DNA of 64,000 bases from Alnus glutinosa (taxonomy: Eukaryota > Streptophyta > Magnoliopsida > Fagales > Betulaceae): contig NC_084894.1 in the NCBI RefSeq assembly GCF_958979055.1, forward strand, positions 1,555,001-1,619,000, written 5' to 3'. Position numbers and translations under genes: made by a program. This document shows, one piece after another, positions 10,101-19,851 of the stretch; position 1 is the first letter of the stretch, and every line of letters begins with the position of its first letter. The notes under the pieces are model-generated. The model was not told where the DNA came from. It searched no databases and saw only the letters and a program-made list of their open reading frames with translations.

Positions 10101-12359
10101 TCATAACCTCCTTCTGTGCAATCCAGTCAAACACATCCCTAGTGTGACATAGAGCCTCTTTTTTACGTTGTCCAGGAACTGGAAATATGCAACTCTCCAA
10201 TTGTAGCTAAAAAGTAAAGGACCCAAGACTCCCCAAAAGCCTGTAATAAAGCCAAGAACCACACTGACCGGAAACCATGGCATTCCAAGCCAATCTTCAT
10301 CATCCTGAACGTGATCCTTGTCAACGTTGCTGCTAACAATATCGGCACACCCATTTGGAAGTGGGGGGCCACAAAGTCCTGGGTTGCCTTCATATGCAGA
10401 GGCACCAAAGCTCAAGAGCTGAGTGCCTAATGGTATTGGTCCATGCAAATTATTGCTTGCAACGCTAAACTGAGACAAGAAATGGAGACTAGCTAATGAT
10501 GCTGGTATTTCACCAGACAAATGATTTGCAGAGAGATCCAGTCTTTCCAAGTTTGTGAGATTAGATATTTGGTCTGGAATTTCGCCTGAGAAGTTGTTAT
10601 GGCCAAGACTCAGAATATGAAGCAACTGCAGACGACCGATCTCAACCGGGATGTTGCCGCTAAGACTGTTGTTTCCGACTGATATTGCTGGTGGCAAGTT
10701 GGTGAGAACATTGTACTGGCTATAGACACCACTTACGTAGAAAAAGAGAGGTAAATCTAGAGTAGGATGGTCTGCTAGAGTTCTGTTTTGTTCTGATATC
10801 AATGATGGCAATCCACAAAGTTCTTTTGGGAATTCACCCGAAATGAGATTATTAGACAAGTCTAATAAGAAGAGCCCTGGAAGAGTCGACAAAGAATTGG
10901 GAATTGAACCTGTGATGAGATTGTGACTTAGATCCAAGACTTGTAGCTTCTTTAGCTCAATTATCCACAGAGGCAATTGACCAGTGAGTTGGCAATGAGC
11001 AAGACTGAAAAATCGAAGATTTTCAAATATTCTATCAGAACCAACTATTATGTCATCAGTTGGCATTGCCTCATGCTTGAAATTTACTGCAAGGATTAAT
11101 AGGCTGAGATTCTTGCAACCCATCAAATTCTTGATTGCCCCTGTTACATTGGTTAGACTGTTGTTAGCAAGCGAAAGGTGGGATAAGAGTTTCAGTTGAA
11201 GCACCTCAGGAAGAATTTGTCCCTCAAGCCTATTTTGGGGAAGTCGAATTGCTCTTAGGGACTTGCATGAGTAAAGGCTTAATGGCAAGGTACCAGTGAA
11301 GTCGTTGTTTCCCATGTCAAGTATAGTAAGAAAACCAAGATTGGAGAAATTAAGGGAGGAGATATCTCCTTGAAAGAAATTGTACCGTAAACTCAATTCT
11401 ATGAGATTTGTGCAATTCATCAAAGATGGGGGCAAAGAACCAGTTAAAAAGTTTTTGTGAAGGAGTATGTGCTTTAGTTTGGAGAGCTTTCCAATACTCG
11501 CCGGGAGCTTGCTACTGAATCCATTGACATGTAACTCAAGGTTAGTGAGTTTGGTAAGGTTCATGATGTCATTGCTAATGGGTCCTGAAAGATTATTGAA
11601 AGGTAAGGAGATTTCTTCTAACCTTGTTGCACTGTACATATCATGAGGGAGTAGTCCAGAAAGAGAGTTAAAACCTGCTCGAAAAACCTTTAGTTCAGAA
11701 CACTCCCCTAGTCCAGTAGGAATTTGGCCACCATGATGATTAAGAGAGAAATCAAGGAGCCTGACAAAGGGAGAATTGATGCATAGAGATGAAGGAATCG
11801 GGCCCGTGAAACTATTCTTGCTGACATTGAGCTTGATCAGGTTCCATGCTCGTGCGAGGAATGAAGGTTGAATCATCCCATTGAAGTTATTGCTTGACAT
11901 GTCAAGTATTTGAATGGAGGTTGGCCAAGTACCATTAGATGAGCTATTAGATGCAAATTGTAATGATATATCTCCACCCAGATAGTTGTAGCTCAAGTCA
12001 AGGATCATGAGTTGATTCAAGGACGAAAAGAATCTGGTAGGGAGAGGACCTGAAAGAGAATTGTGAGAGAGATTGAGGTGAGAAAGATGTGTGAGGTTTC
12101 CGAGAGAGGGAGATATACTGCCTTTGAGGCCCTTAGAAGGTAGCCAAATATGCGTGACATGACCTGCAGGATCACAAGCAATACCTTCCCAATGGCAACA
12201 ATCAATGGACGAAGACCAATTCAATGGAAGAGAAGACTCATTGAAGGCAAAGGACAAGAGAGAGTTTTGGTCTATTTGGTTGCATGCATGATTTGCAGCG
12301 AAAATGCAAAAGAGAAACAGGGTGAAGAGGAGATCACGATGAGCCATCAAATATTTCAT
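10101..12359 (-). CDS. LRR receptor-like protein without kinase, second intact copy
   Basis: Single-exon gene of 752 codons with the same architecture as the gene at 3004-5310. The signal peptide starts at Met1 or Met5 (MAHRDLLFTLFLFCIFAANH). An LRRNT with CNQIDQNSLLSF and DCCHWEGIACD follows, then about 20 LRRs and an island around LFFYVSGVYSQYNVLTN. The acidic DKDHVQDDEDW stretch, a transmembrane helix and the short basic tail LYVTLGMCLTGLHRRRL end the protein. The C-terminal third is almost identical to copy 1, while the N-terminal LRRs differ more. That pattern fits diversification of the ligand-facing side or gene conversion of the 3' end. An (AT)n run directly upstream (about 12450-12474) may overlap the TATA region. 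Role inferred: membrane co-receptor or decoy-type receptor in peptide perception or immunity. Confidence 0.9.
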   Translation of the reverse strand: MKYLMAHRDLLFTLFLFCIFAANHACNQIDQNSLLSFAFNESSLPLNWSSSIDCCHWEGIACDPAGHVTHIWLPSKGLKGSISPSLGNLTHLSHLNLSHNSLSGPLPTRFFSSLNQLMILDLSYNYLGGDISLQFASNSSSNGTWPTSIQILDMSSNNFNGMIQPSFLARAWNLIKLNVSKNSFTGPIPSSLCINSPFVRLLDFSLNHHGGQIPTGLGECSELKVFRAGFNSLSGLLPHDMYSATRLEEISLPFNNLSGPISNDIMNLTKLTNLELHVNGFSSKLPASIGKLSKLKHILLHKNFLTGSLPPSLMNCTNLIELSLRYNFFQGDISSLNFSNLGFLTILDMGNNDFTGTLPLSLYSCKSLRAIRLPQNRLEGQILPEVLQLKLLSHLSLANNSLTNVTGAIKNLMGCKNLSLLILAVNFKHEAMPTDDIIVGSDRIFENLRFFSLAHCQLTGQLPLWIIELKKLQVLDLSHNLITGSIPNSLSTLPGLFLLDLSNNLISGEFPKELCGLPSLISEQNRTLADHPTLDLPLFFYVSGVYSQYNVLTNLPPAISVGNNSLSGNIPVEIGRLQLLHILSLGHNNFSGEIPDQISNLTNLERLDLSANHLSGEIPASLASLHFLSQFSVASNNLHGPIPLGTQLLSFGASAYEGNPGLCGPPLPNGCADIVSSNVDKDHVQDDEDWLGMPWFPVSVVLGFITGFWGVLGPLLFSYNWRVAYFQFLDNVKKRLYVTLGMCLTGLHRRRL

Positions 12360-12424
12360 GCTTCTTGTTTGATATATAACTCATACCAGAAAAAGAAAGA
12401 GAGAAATAAAGTACACCTTGTATA

Positions 12425-14280
12425 GTTCTCTGACTCTCTGCTGGAAGCGCATATATATATATATATATATATATTTAACTTTCCCAAGCGAATGTTTAAA
12501 AAAATATATATATATATATTCAAATTAATAAAATAATGAATTTTTCATTAATGATTCAAAAAGTCAAAGTCTTCTTTCCTTACGATGGGAGCCTCCACCA
12601 TTTGCGACAAATCGAATCCAATAATTCTGGCTGCTTTGTCAATTATCTTGACTAATTAAGCATTGAAATGCATCTAAAGGATGTTCATTGTTCAAAGTGA
12701 CTTGTACGTTGTCCTATATAAATACTTGGAAGTCCTTAAACAGATGAATGGATAATCTATACAAATCACCCAAGAAAGAGAGAGGAAGAAAAAAAATCCG
12801 CCATACCGCATAATACCAAAAGGAAAGTTCAAGAAAAAATATAAAAAACAAAAAGAAGAAATTGAATCAGTAGATAACAACCTTGACTTACATATAAAAT
12901 AGATTAATGTTGAAAGATTCAAGTTTTGATTTAGTCAATTTAGTTCATATATTTTTGTATTTTATTTAATATTAATGTAGTCTCTCCATCCGTATATACG
13001 TCCTCATCAATGTTTCATTTCACATTGAAAACAAAATTTTCAGTTATTTTTCGTTGAAAATAACTCAAAAGTTTTACTATGAAATGATTATATTTATTTC
13101 ATTTGAAACAAGATAAGATCTTAATCCCGGCCCTTTGGAACCCCATGTAAAATGTTACCGCCGGCTGCCATTTGATATCTTATAATTAGCAACCAATTGT
13201 AATTATAATTAGTAGCTCATTACCGATTAGGTATGCTAGGTTTATGCGTGGGTTGGAGCAAATGGGCCTAACTAATTAACTAAGCTAAATGACATTGAGC
13301 AAATTGGCCGTCGGATTTAGCTTAAGGTGCTGTAAAAAAAAAAAAAGCAGATTTAATTTTAATTTTTTTTATATGAAAAAGAAATAATAAAATTACATTT
13401 GGACGATTGAAACAACTACAACACATATTGTAATTTTTTTTATCCCACCTAATTAGCCAAATTCATAGCGGTTTGGAGGAGATAATGACCATTGTAAGAT
13501 GATGGAGGCGGTCACTTTTTGCAAGAAATTAGTCCCGAAATATAAATATGATCTTCTAATTAATCAACTCTAAAGTAATCATCATCAACATAATTACTAA
13601 CCAGTGTATGATGATTGCTTGTTCGAATGACAAATCTTTTGTTTGAGCTAATTAAAACTATGAAAGATCACCTGTTGTCGATCATACTCTTAGGCTCGTT
13701 TGGATGATCGACTTTCTGTTGGGCCTCTTTTTTGTTTTTTCTATTCTAATCTCGTAAATCACTCATGAATAATATTTATTTCAAAAATTTAAGCTAATAA
13801 AAAAAAAACAGTAAAATTAATTATTTAATTAATATTCTAAGAGTCGAGACTCCAACTATTTATCTCCCCGGTCCCAATACTATGGTATATGGTGCAGGAA
13901 AACCAAGCAAAGAGTATGAATTTTGAAGATTTTTTCAACTATAATTAGCAAAGTTGAGAACTTGTGTAATCTTAATTATGTGATGACCGAAAGAAATTAA
14001 ACATAATCATAAAAGAAAAGGAAAATTACATTTTATACTGGTCATTTCAGAAGTAACTCTCAAAACTATCAACTCATAAACTCTAATTTCCAAATTATCA
14101 AAATGTTTTAAAAAGATCAATTTTATTAAAATATGCCTATAATAACTCTGCACGTAATAAGCACATAACTGTAAGTTGATTTTCTTCTTCTTCTTTTTTA
14201 ATTATGCTTTCCTTTTCTTGCTTTCTGTGGAGTGTGGAGCAAATGCCTTGAAAAACCCTTGTAAAAATTCTGGCTTCTCG
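12425..14280. other. Intergenic, no gene seen
   Basis: AT-rich spacer with an (AT)n tract at about 12450-12520. A segment at about 13130-13290 (gataattagcaaccaat-like) also occurs at about 660-820 and 9610-9700, marking the far edge of the receptor-like gene duplication. The short open frames here show no family features. Confidence 0.5.
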
Positions 14281-14930
14281 ACCCATGGCCGGCCGCCCAG
14301 CCAAATCCCCAACCTTATGCATTACATTCTCTGATCTATCGATCTCTATGTACATTACTCTTCAAATAGCCGATTCAAACCCCCGTCTGTCTCTCTTGAA
14401 CCCTGATCAGCTACCACCTCGGCCTATGAATGTGCCTCCTGAGCCAGGAGATCGATGGCCATCATCCGCCGTGGAATATCCGATGCGCGCGATGTGCTGG
14501 CAATTAAGTGAGGAACTATATCTGCAGGTTCCCCCTAACGTGCCAATAGTAACGTTTTGGGAAGCAGTACTGGATTTTTCGTAGAGGAATCTTTGGGGCG
14601 GCCAGCAAGCCCCCGATGATCAAGTCAATCGGTCAGATTGATCTCCCCAGATGGTGGGCGTTGAATGTTCATTCCCACGCCGGGTGATCCCGGCCAGTTC
14701 GACTCTTCTGGTTTGTTCTGGGCTCGGTAAGTTTCCTTTGCGCGCTGTTCGCGTTCTCCGCAACTCCGTACTATTACACAATTAACCAATATTGGAGCGC
14801 GTGGGTGTGTGGCGCGTATTGCCTTTTTTTGCATGGCAGTAATCCACACGTACGATTGCACTGGTTTCTCAGTTATTCTTTGGCTTCTGTGATGCCGCGT
14901 GCGAGAAATTAATACAGTCACATTTAAGGC
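14281..14930. other. Compositional island of about 650 bp, possible organelle-derived or foreign insert
   Basis: The sequence is visibly GC-richer than the flanks (roughly half G+C), contains GGCCGGCCGCCC near its left edge and lacks the poly-A/T runs of its neighbours. A 99-codon open frame (14285-14584, starting MAGRPAKSP) and a 98-codon frame on the other strand cover parts of it. I recognise neither protein. The base composition resembles plant mitochondrial intergenic DNA, but that is only an impression. It could also be a decayed nuclear gene. Confidence 0.35.
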
Positions 14931-15043
14931 ACCATTTAGGAATCTAGACAGATTGAAATTGTTTGTCTAGTTTAGACATGGCTATTGATATAATTTACAA
15001 TTTGAGAGCATATTGATAATTAAGTAATAATAATTTAAGTGGG

Positions 15044-15170
<127 letters not shown>

Positions 15171-15559
15171 GGAATTCTTATTTCCTTTGTCGGTGGACTT
15201 TCATGTCTTGATTTTCTTGATCTATACCTTGGATTTGCCAAAAAGACCTTTTTTTTATTATTTTTTTATTACTTGTTTATCAAATTTGATTTATTTTTCT
15301 TTTATTTTATAGAAGAGTTCGTACTTTTCTTTTCATTTACAATTCTTTTAAGACAAAAAAATGATAACCATTAACAAAAATAAAATAAAATATTAATCAC
15401 AGTTTTGGGGGGCTGTAAATCCAAATTTATGAATTTTTTAAAAAGTTTCCTAAATGGATGCATACGACAAAAAAAATTGTAATTAATTATTTACAGGAAA
15501 AAAAATTAGAATTTAAAAAAAAAAAAAAAACCTTCATAGTAAACTGATAGAGCTAGAAG

Positions 15560-15900
15560 TATAAATTTATATTTGCGTATTGAGTTTGAGTTGTATCGAA
15601 TTATGAGTAAAAAATTATATAGGTCAATTTTAACCCGACACATTTAATTAATCGGAGACCTTTCAACTCTAACCCGTTGATTTCATATTGAGTTTATATC
15701 AAATTTGCAAGTCGTGTAAAAAATTATCATTTTTATGTCACGTGTCGGATTAGAGTCGTGTTGAAGTATGATATTAAGGCTATTTAGGTCAACCTTAATA
15801 TGATATATTTAATTAAACATATCAAATTTTTTAATCTTAACCCATAAAATTTGTATTCTATTCATAAATCGGATAAAAAATTACAGCACGGATAGAGCCA
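15560..15900. repeat. Dispersed repeat, copy 1
   Basis: Shares phrases such as ttttaacccgacacattta, caagtcgtgtaaaaaatt and atgtcacgtgtcg with the stretch at about 20565-20885 inside the EMSY-like gene. It reads like an old nonautonomous element with two related internal halves. The family is not recognised. Confidence 0.5.
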
Positions 15901-16127
15901 ACTTCAAGGAGGGATAATCGGGTAAAAAGCGCTTCACTATTACCAATCCTATGTCAATGGGCAAAAGGAGAGAAAAATGCTAGGAGTATAAATTTTTTTA
16001 CCAAAAGATGGTTATAAAATGATGTGGAGCATATTTATTGGAAAAGATTAAAACAATTAATAAAAAGAAATGCTACAGTTTCCAATGAATAAACTCCACT
16101 TTATCTTGGTACTCATCTCACATTTGG

Positions 16128-16556
16128 TACCTGTGGTTTAAAAGCTTTATTTTTTAATACCTCGGTTTCATTTCAAATCACAGATGATATTTGAGTTTTG
16201 AAAAAAGACGGACTTAGTATCTCTATATATTTTTTGTCCAATATTTAACGATCTGACACGTGTCAAGGCCCGAGAGTTGACACATGGCACAATATGAAAA
16301 ATAATAAATTTTTTATAATTTTTAATATTTTTTATTTTTTAAAAGTTTTATTAATTTTAATTTTTTAATTAATTTTTAAAGATTTTTTTAAATATTTTAA
16401 TTTTTTTATATTATGCCACATGTCAACTCCTGAAGGGTTAACCTGTGGTAGACTGCTAAATATTAGACAAAAAAATAAATGAAAGTATTAAGTTCATTTT
16501 TTTTTAAAATTCAAATATCATCTGTGAATTGAAACTGAAAGTACTAAAAAAGGGGA
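16128..16556. mobile_element. Foldback (long inverted-repeat) MITE upstream of hydrolase gene
   Basis: The left arm (about 16128-16310, with tcacagatgatatttgag and gttgacacatggcac) is mirrored by the right arm (about 16410-16556, with gtgccaca-like, caactcctgaagg and caaatatcatctgtgaatt). The arms flank a very AT-rich centre, so the whole can form a hairpin of about 430 bp. It ends about 200 bp before the hydrolase start codon. A related arm may exist at about 361-605. Confidence 0.7.
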
Positions 16557-16681
16557 ACAAATTTTATTTTATTTTTATTTTTTTCACTCTTATGTGAAAA
16601 CTAAAAACAGCCCAAAACAACTTTCATGACCCTGGTCTTTTATCACTTCTCCTGGTGTTGCGGTTGCTCAACCTAACCAAC

Positions 16682-16687
<6 letters not shown>

Positions 16688-16724
<37 letters not shown>
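16688..16724 (+). repeat. (CT)n microsatellite in hydrolase 5' UTR
   Basis: About 17 CT units lie 45 bases upstream of the chosen start codon. Pyrimidine tracts of this kind are common in plant 5' leaders and may affect transcription or translation. Here the tract would be translated as Leu-Ser repeats if the upstream ATG at 16655 were used. Confidence 0.9.
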
Positions 16725-16726
<2 letters not shown>

Positions 16727-16768
16727 ATCGAAAAGCCATTGCTGATTCCGTCCACTTGTGTCTATAAG

Positions 16769-19316
16769 ATGTCAAACTGTACTGTGGAGTCCACCACGGT
16801 TGAAACCAGTGATGGAGTCAAGCTTCACGCGAGGCTCTTCAAACCGAGAGAAGAAATCAAGGGCGACTTGGTGGTTGTTCTTGTCCACCCTTACTCAATC
16901 TTGGGTGGTTTTCAGGGCCTCTTGAAAGGAATAGCCGCTGGGCTGGCGGAGAAAGGCTACAGAGCTGTCACCTTTGATATGAGAGGCGCTGGGAAGTCAA
17001 GTGGGAGGGCTTCTCTCACTGGGTTTGCGGAAATCAAGGATGTTATTGCTGTCTGCCAGTACGTCTGTGAGAATCTGTCTGTGGACAGGATTTTGTTGGT
17101 GGGCTCTTCTGCAGGTATGATCTTTTTGTTTGTTTGGCAACGAATTTCCATAGATCAAGTACCTTTTTTTGGGGGGTAGGAAAAGCTTAATGGTTGTTAT
17201 CTTTGGTAGTGGTAGATTGCTTGTTTGGTGGTATGATGGATTAATTTTCAGATCTATGAAATGGGTATTAGATTTTGAAGCTATCTTGCTCTCTTATGTA
17301 TTGTAATTTAATTAAATACAATTTTAATCTCACAGTGAGTAGCACATCTGGAAAAGTAGACGAGTTGATGGAAAATTAATTGATTTTAGTGTGTCTCTGA
17401 TTTACTTATCCAAAAAGAGGGAGGGGGTGTTTGATTTAATTTGTTAGATCAATTTCCTTCTTTGATCTTTGATTTGACCTGTTTTACAAATGAGGAAATT
17501 GGGCTGTTGGGGGTATTGATGATCTACACTAACTGATGGCATTAAAAGGTGAAACAAGGGAGCCATCGAAGGTTTATTGCAACCTTGATAAATTATATTC
17601 ACACATAAATTATCTTTCATTTTCCACCTGGTGTAATTCTTTGACAATGTTACGTCACTCAATCACAATGTGATCTGAGATTAAACTATTTCATGTAAAA
17701 GAAGTATTATGAAGTATATAGTTTTCTTATATTTTAAAAATCTTCTGAACACGAGAGTTTTCGATTGGATAGCAAGTGTCATCCGGTTTATGTGAAATTT
17801 GGCATGCATGAGTAGTGTATGACATTTAAGCCGACAATGGACTTGGCAAAATGTTAGTCCAATGAAAATTAATGGAGTGGTATAGCATTAGAAAGAGTTA
17901 TGTCAGGTGTATCTTGAACTCAATCTCATATATAAGTGCATAATTTAATTGATAATCTTGGGTGCTGGAGTTTTCCAAAATATCAGATTGTCTGTATGGT
18001 TAGTATTACCATCTAAGCCTATAATGTGCAATTATATTATAATTTTGCTTAAGATCCAGTTTGTGTACCTGGTAAGACACTTTTCAGATTAGATGTTGGC
18101 TTAATTCATCAAAAAAAGATTAGAGGTTGGCATATGCCTTTATTAATCACAGATCTGTGTCAGTAAGCATTGGGGCACTGGATTCTTTTTGGACCTTCAA
18201 GATTTTCGTTCTAGAACGATTACTGTGTGTGTTCTCCTTAATGGTTTTGCCATTGATCAAATACCTCTATCAACTTTGCTAGTCTTTATGTTTCAGCAAT
18301 TCTTGGTGTCGATTGGAATCCAGTGTAAATTTGAGTGACATAGGTGATTGCATGAAGTCAAATATATTGCAAGGAAAAGTTGAAAAGCTGTTGTGGGTTT
18401 AGTTGCACAAGTAGGTTGATTTTCAGACTGACATGCAGAGATTCTTTGTTGAAGGAACAAATCGTTGCACTTTGTGTGATTGCATGTCTTGGGATGCTTC
18501 CATTTCATATATTGCAAGAGATTTATTTGTTGAAGGAACAGATTGTTGTGCTTGGCTGATTATATGGCTTGGAAACATATTGCACATACTATTTTTACAT
18601 ATTTACGATAATATTGAGAGAAAATTTTGTGTTATGGCTTATGGATACTATTAAAGTGAAAGACAAATTTATTGATTGAAGGAACAGATTGTGCAACCAT
18701 AAATTCTATGGTACTTGCATCAGAGTAGAATGGGTTCACATTCTACTCTCATCCCTATCTTTTGCCATGGTAGTGATGCTTCGAAATCTAAATTTTATCT
18801 GATGCTAAATGTTATGAAAATACTATTTTCTCTTTTATAATTATATAACGACATGCATCATTTCATTAGAATGATAGATCCAAAGCATTCAAGTACTGCC
18901 ATTACGATATCATTCTTCATCATAGGAGATCTTGGTAGAGCATAAACTCTTGGAATCAAGGAAAATTTACTTTTTATGTCTTTTCTGTCACAGGTGCACC
19001 AATTTCAGGATCTGCAGTTGATCATATTGAACAAGTTGTGGGCTATGTGAGTCTAGGGTACCCTTTTGGCATGACTGCCTCAATCCTTTTTGGGAGGCAC
19101 CACAACGCCATCCTACAGTCCCCAAAGCCAAAACTCTTTGTTATGGGAACTCGGGATGGGTTTACAAGCGTGAAGCAGCTGAAAAACAAGTTGAGTTCTG
19201 CAGCAGGACGGGTTGAAACCCATCTGATAGAAGGCGTAGGCCACTTCCAAATGGAAGGGCCTGCTTATGATGCTCAGATGGTGAATCTTATCCTTGAATT
19301 TGTTGCTTCATTGTAG
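16769..19316 (+). CDS. Alpha/beta hydrolase-fold protein, two exons
   Basis: Exons 16769-17114 and 18994-19316 join through a 1879-bp GT-AG intron to give 222 residues. The start chosen is the ATG of MSNCTVESTTVETSDGVKLH. An in-frame ATG at 16655 would add a CT-repeat-encoded LSLSLS run and is less likely. The splice falls inside the nucleophile elbow GSSAG (residues 112-116, Ser114). The rest of the triad is probably Asp170 (MGTRDG) and His199 (GVGHFQ). An oxyanion-side motif (VHPYSILGG) lies near residue 40 and RGAGKSSG near 75. The protein belongs to the small cytosolic alpha/beta hydrolases (COG2945-like). The substrate is unknown, with esterase or thioesterase activity only inferred. It lacks a signal peptide. 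Its 3' end converges on the EMSY-like gene with about 540 bp between stops. Confidence 0.85.
18340..18695 (+). repeat. Imperfect tandem repeats in hydrolase intron
   Basis: Phrases recur with spacing of roughly 80-140 bases: gtgattgcatg at 18346 and 18477; atatattgcaag at 18363 and 18508; ttgttgaaggaaca at about 18446 and 18528, with a variant near 18673. The three-unit array lies near the 3' end of the intron and has no visible coding content. Confidence 0.6.
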
Positions 19317-19851
19317 TAGACCATCCATCCCACTGAGTTATTATTGGGTTTACTTCTGCTTTGCATGTATATGCTGATTCTACATCTTTGTTCAATTGCA
19401 GGATTAGATTGTTGTTTTGGACTCTCTGTGCCATCACAGTGAAAATTTGGCTAGCTGTCCAAAGAACTTAGCCTGTTAACCAAGTACCATAACCAGATAA
19501 TATAAAGAGGAGTAAATGCACTTTAGTAATATGTCATACAGTTGGGATGATATGGTAGTAAAAATCAGCCTTTGAATCAATAAGGGCTTGTAAAAAGAAG
19601 AATCGGTGGCTGATTTTTTTTTTATCACGACATCCCAATTGTATAACAATTTGCAGATTACTAACTAACATTTTATGAGAGAGAGAGAATAGCATGCATT
19701 ATCACAATAATATTTACATGGTCAAGCATTTTTTCTATTTAGAAGTTTTTTACATCAGCATCTTCTCATCTAAGTTAAACTTACAATAAAACCAAGCCTA
19801 GCTTTTAACCAAGAGAATTTGAACACGGCATACGAGCACAGACAAGTCAAT
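19317..19851. other. Convergent 3' regions
   Basis: This holds the 3' UTR of the hydrolase (plus strand) and of the EMSY-like gene (minus strand). Nothing else is seen apart from a short GA run near 19678-19688. Confidence 0.6.

Noticed and set aside
16655-16768. Upstream in-frame ATG extending the hydrolase by 38 residues
   Set aside because: The extension is translated from a CT microsatellite and unconserved-looking leader; the ATG at 16769 gives the usual protein start. Kept as a finding to test.
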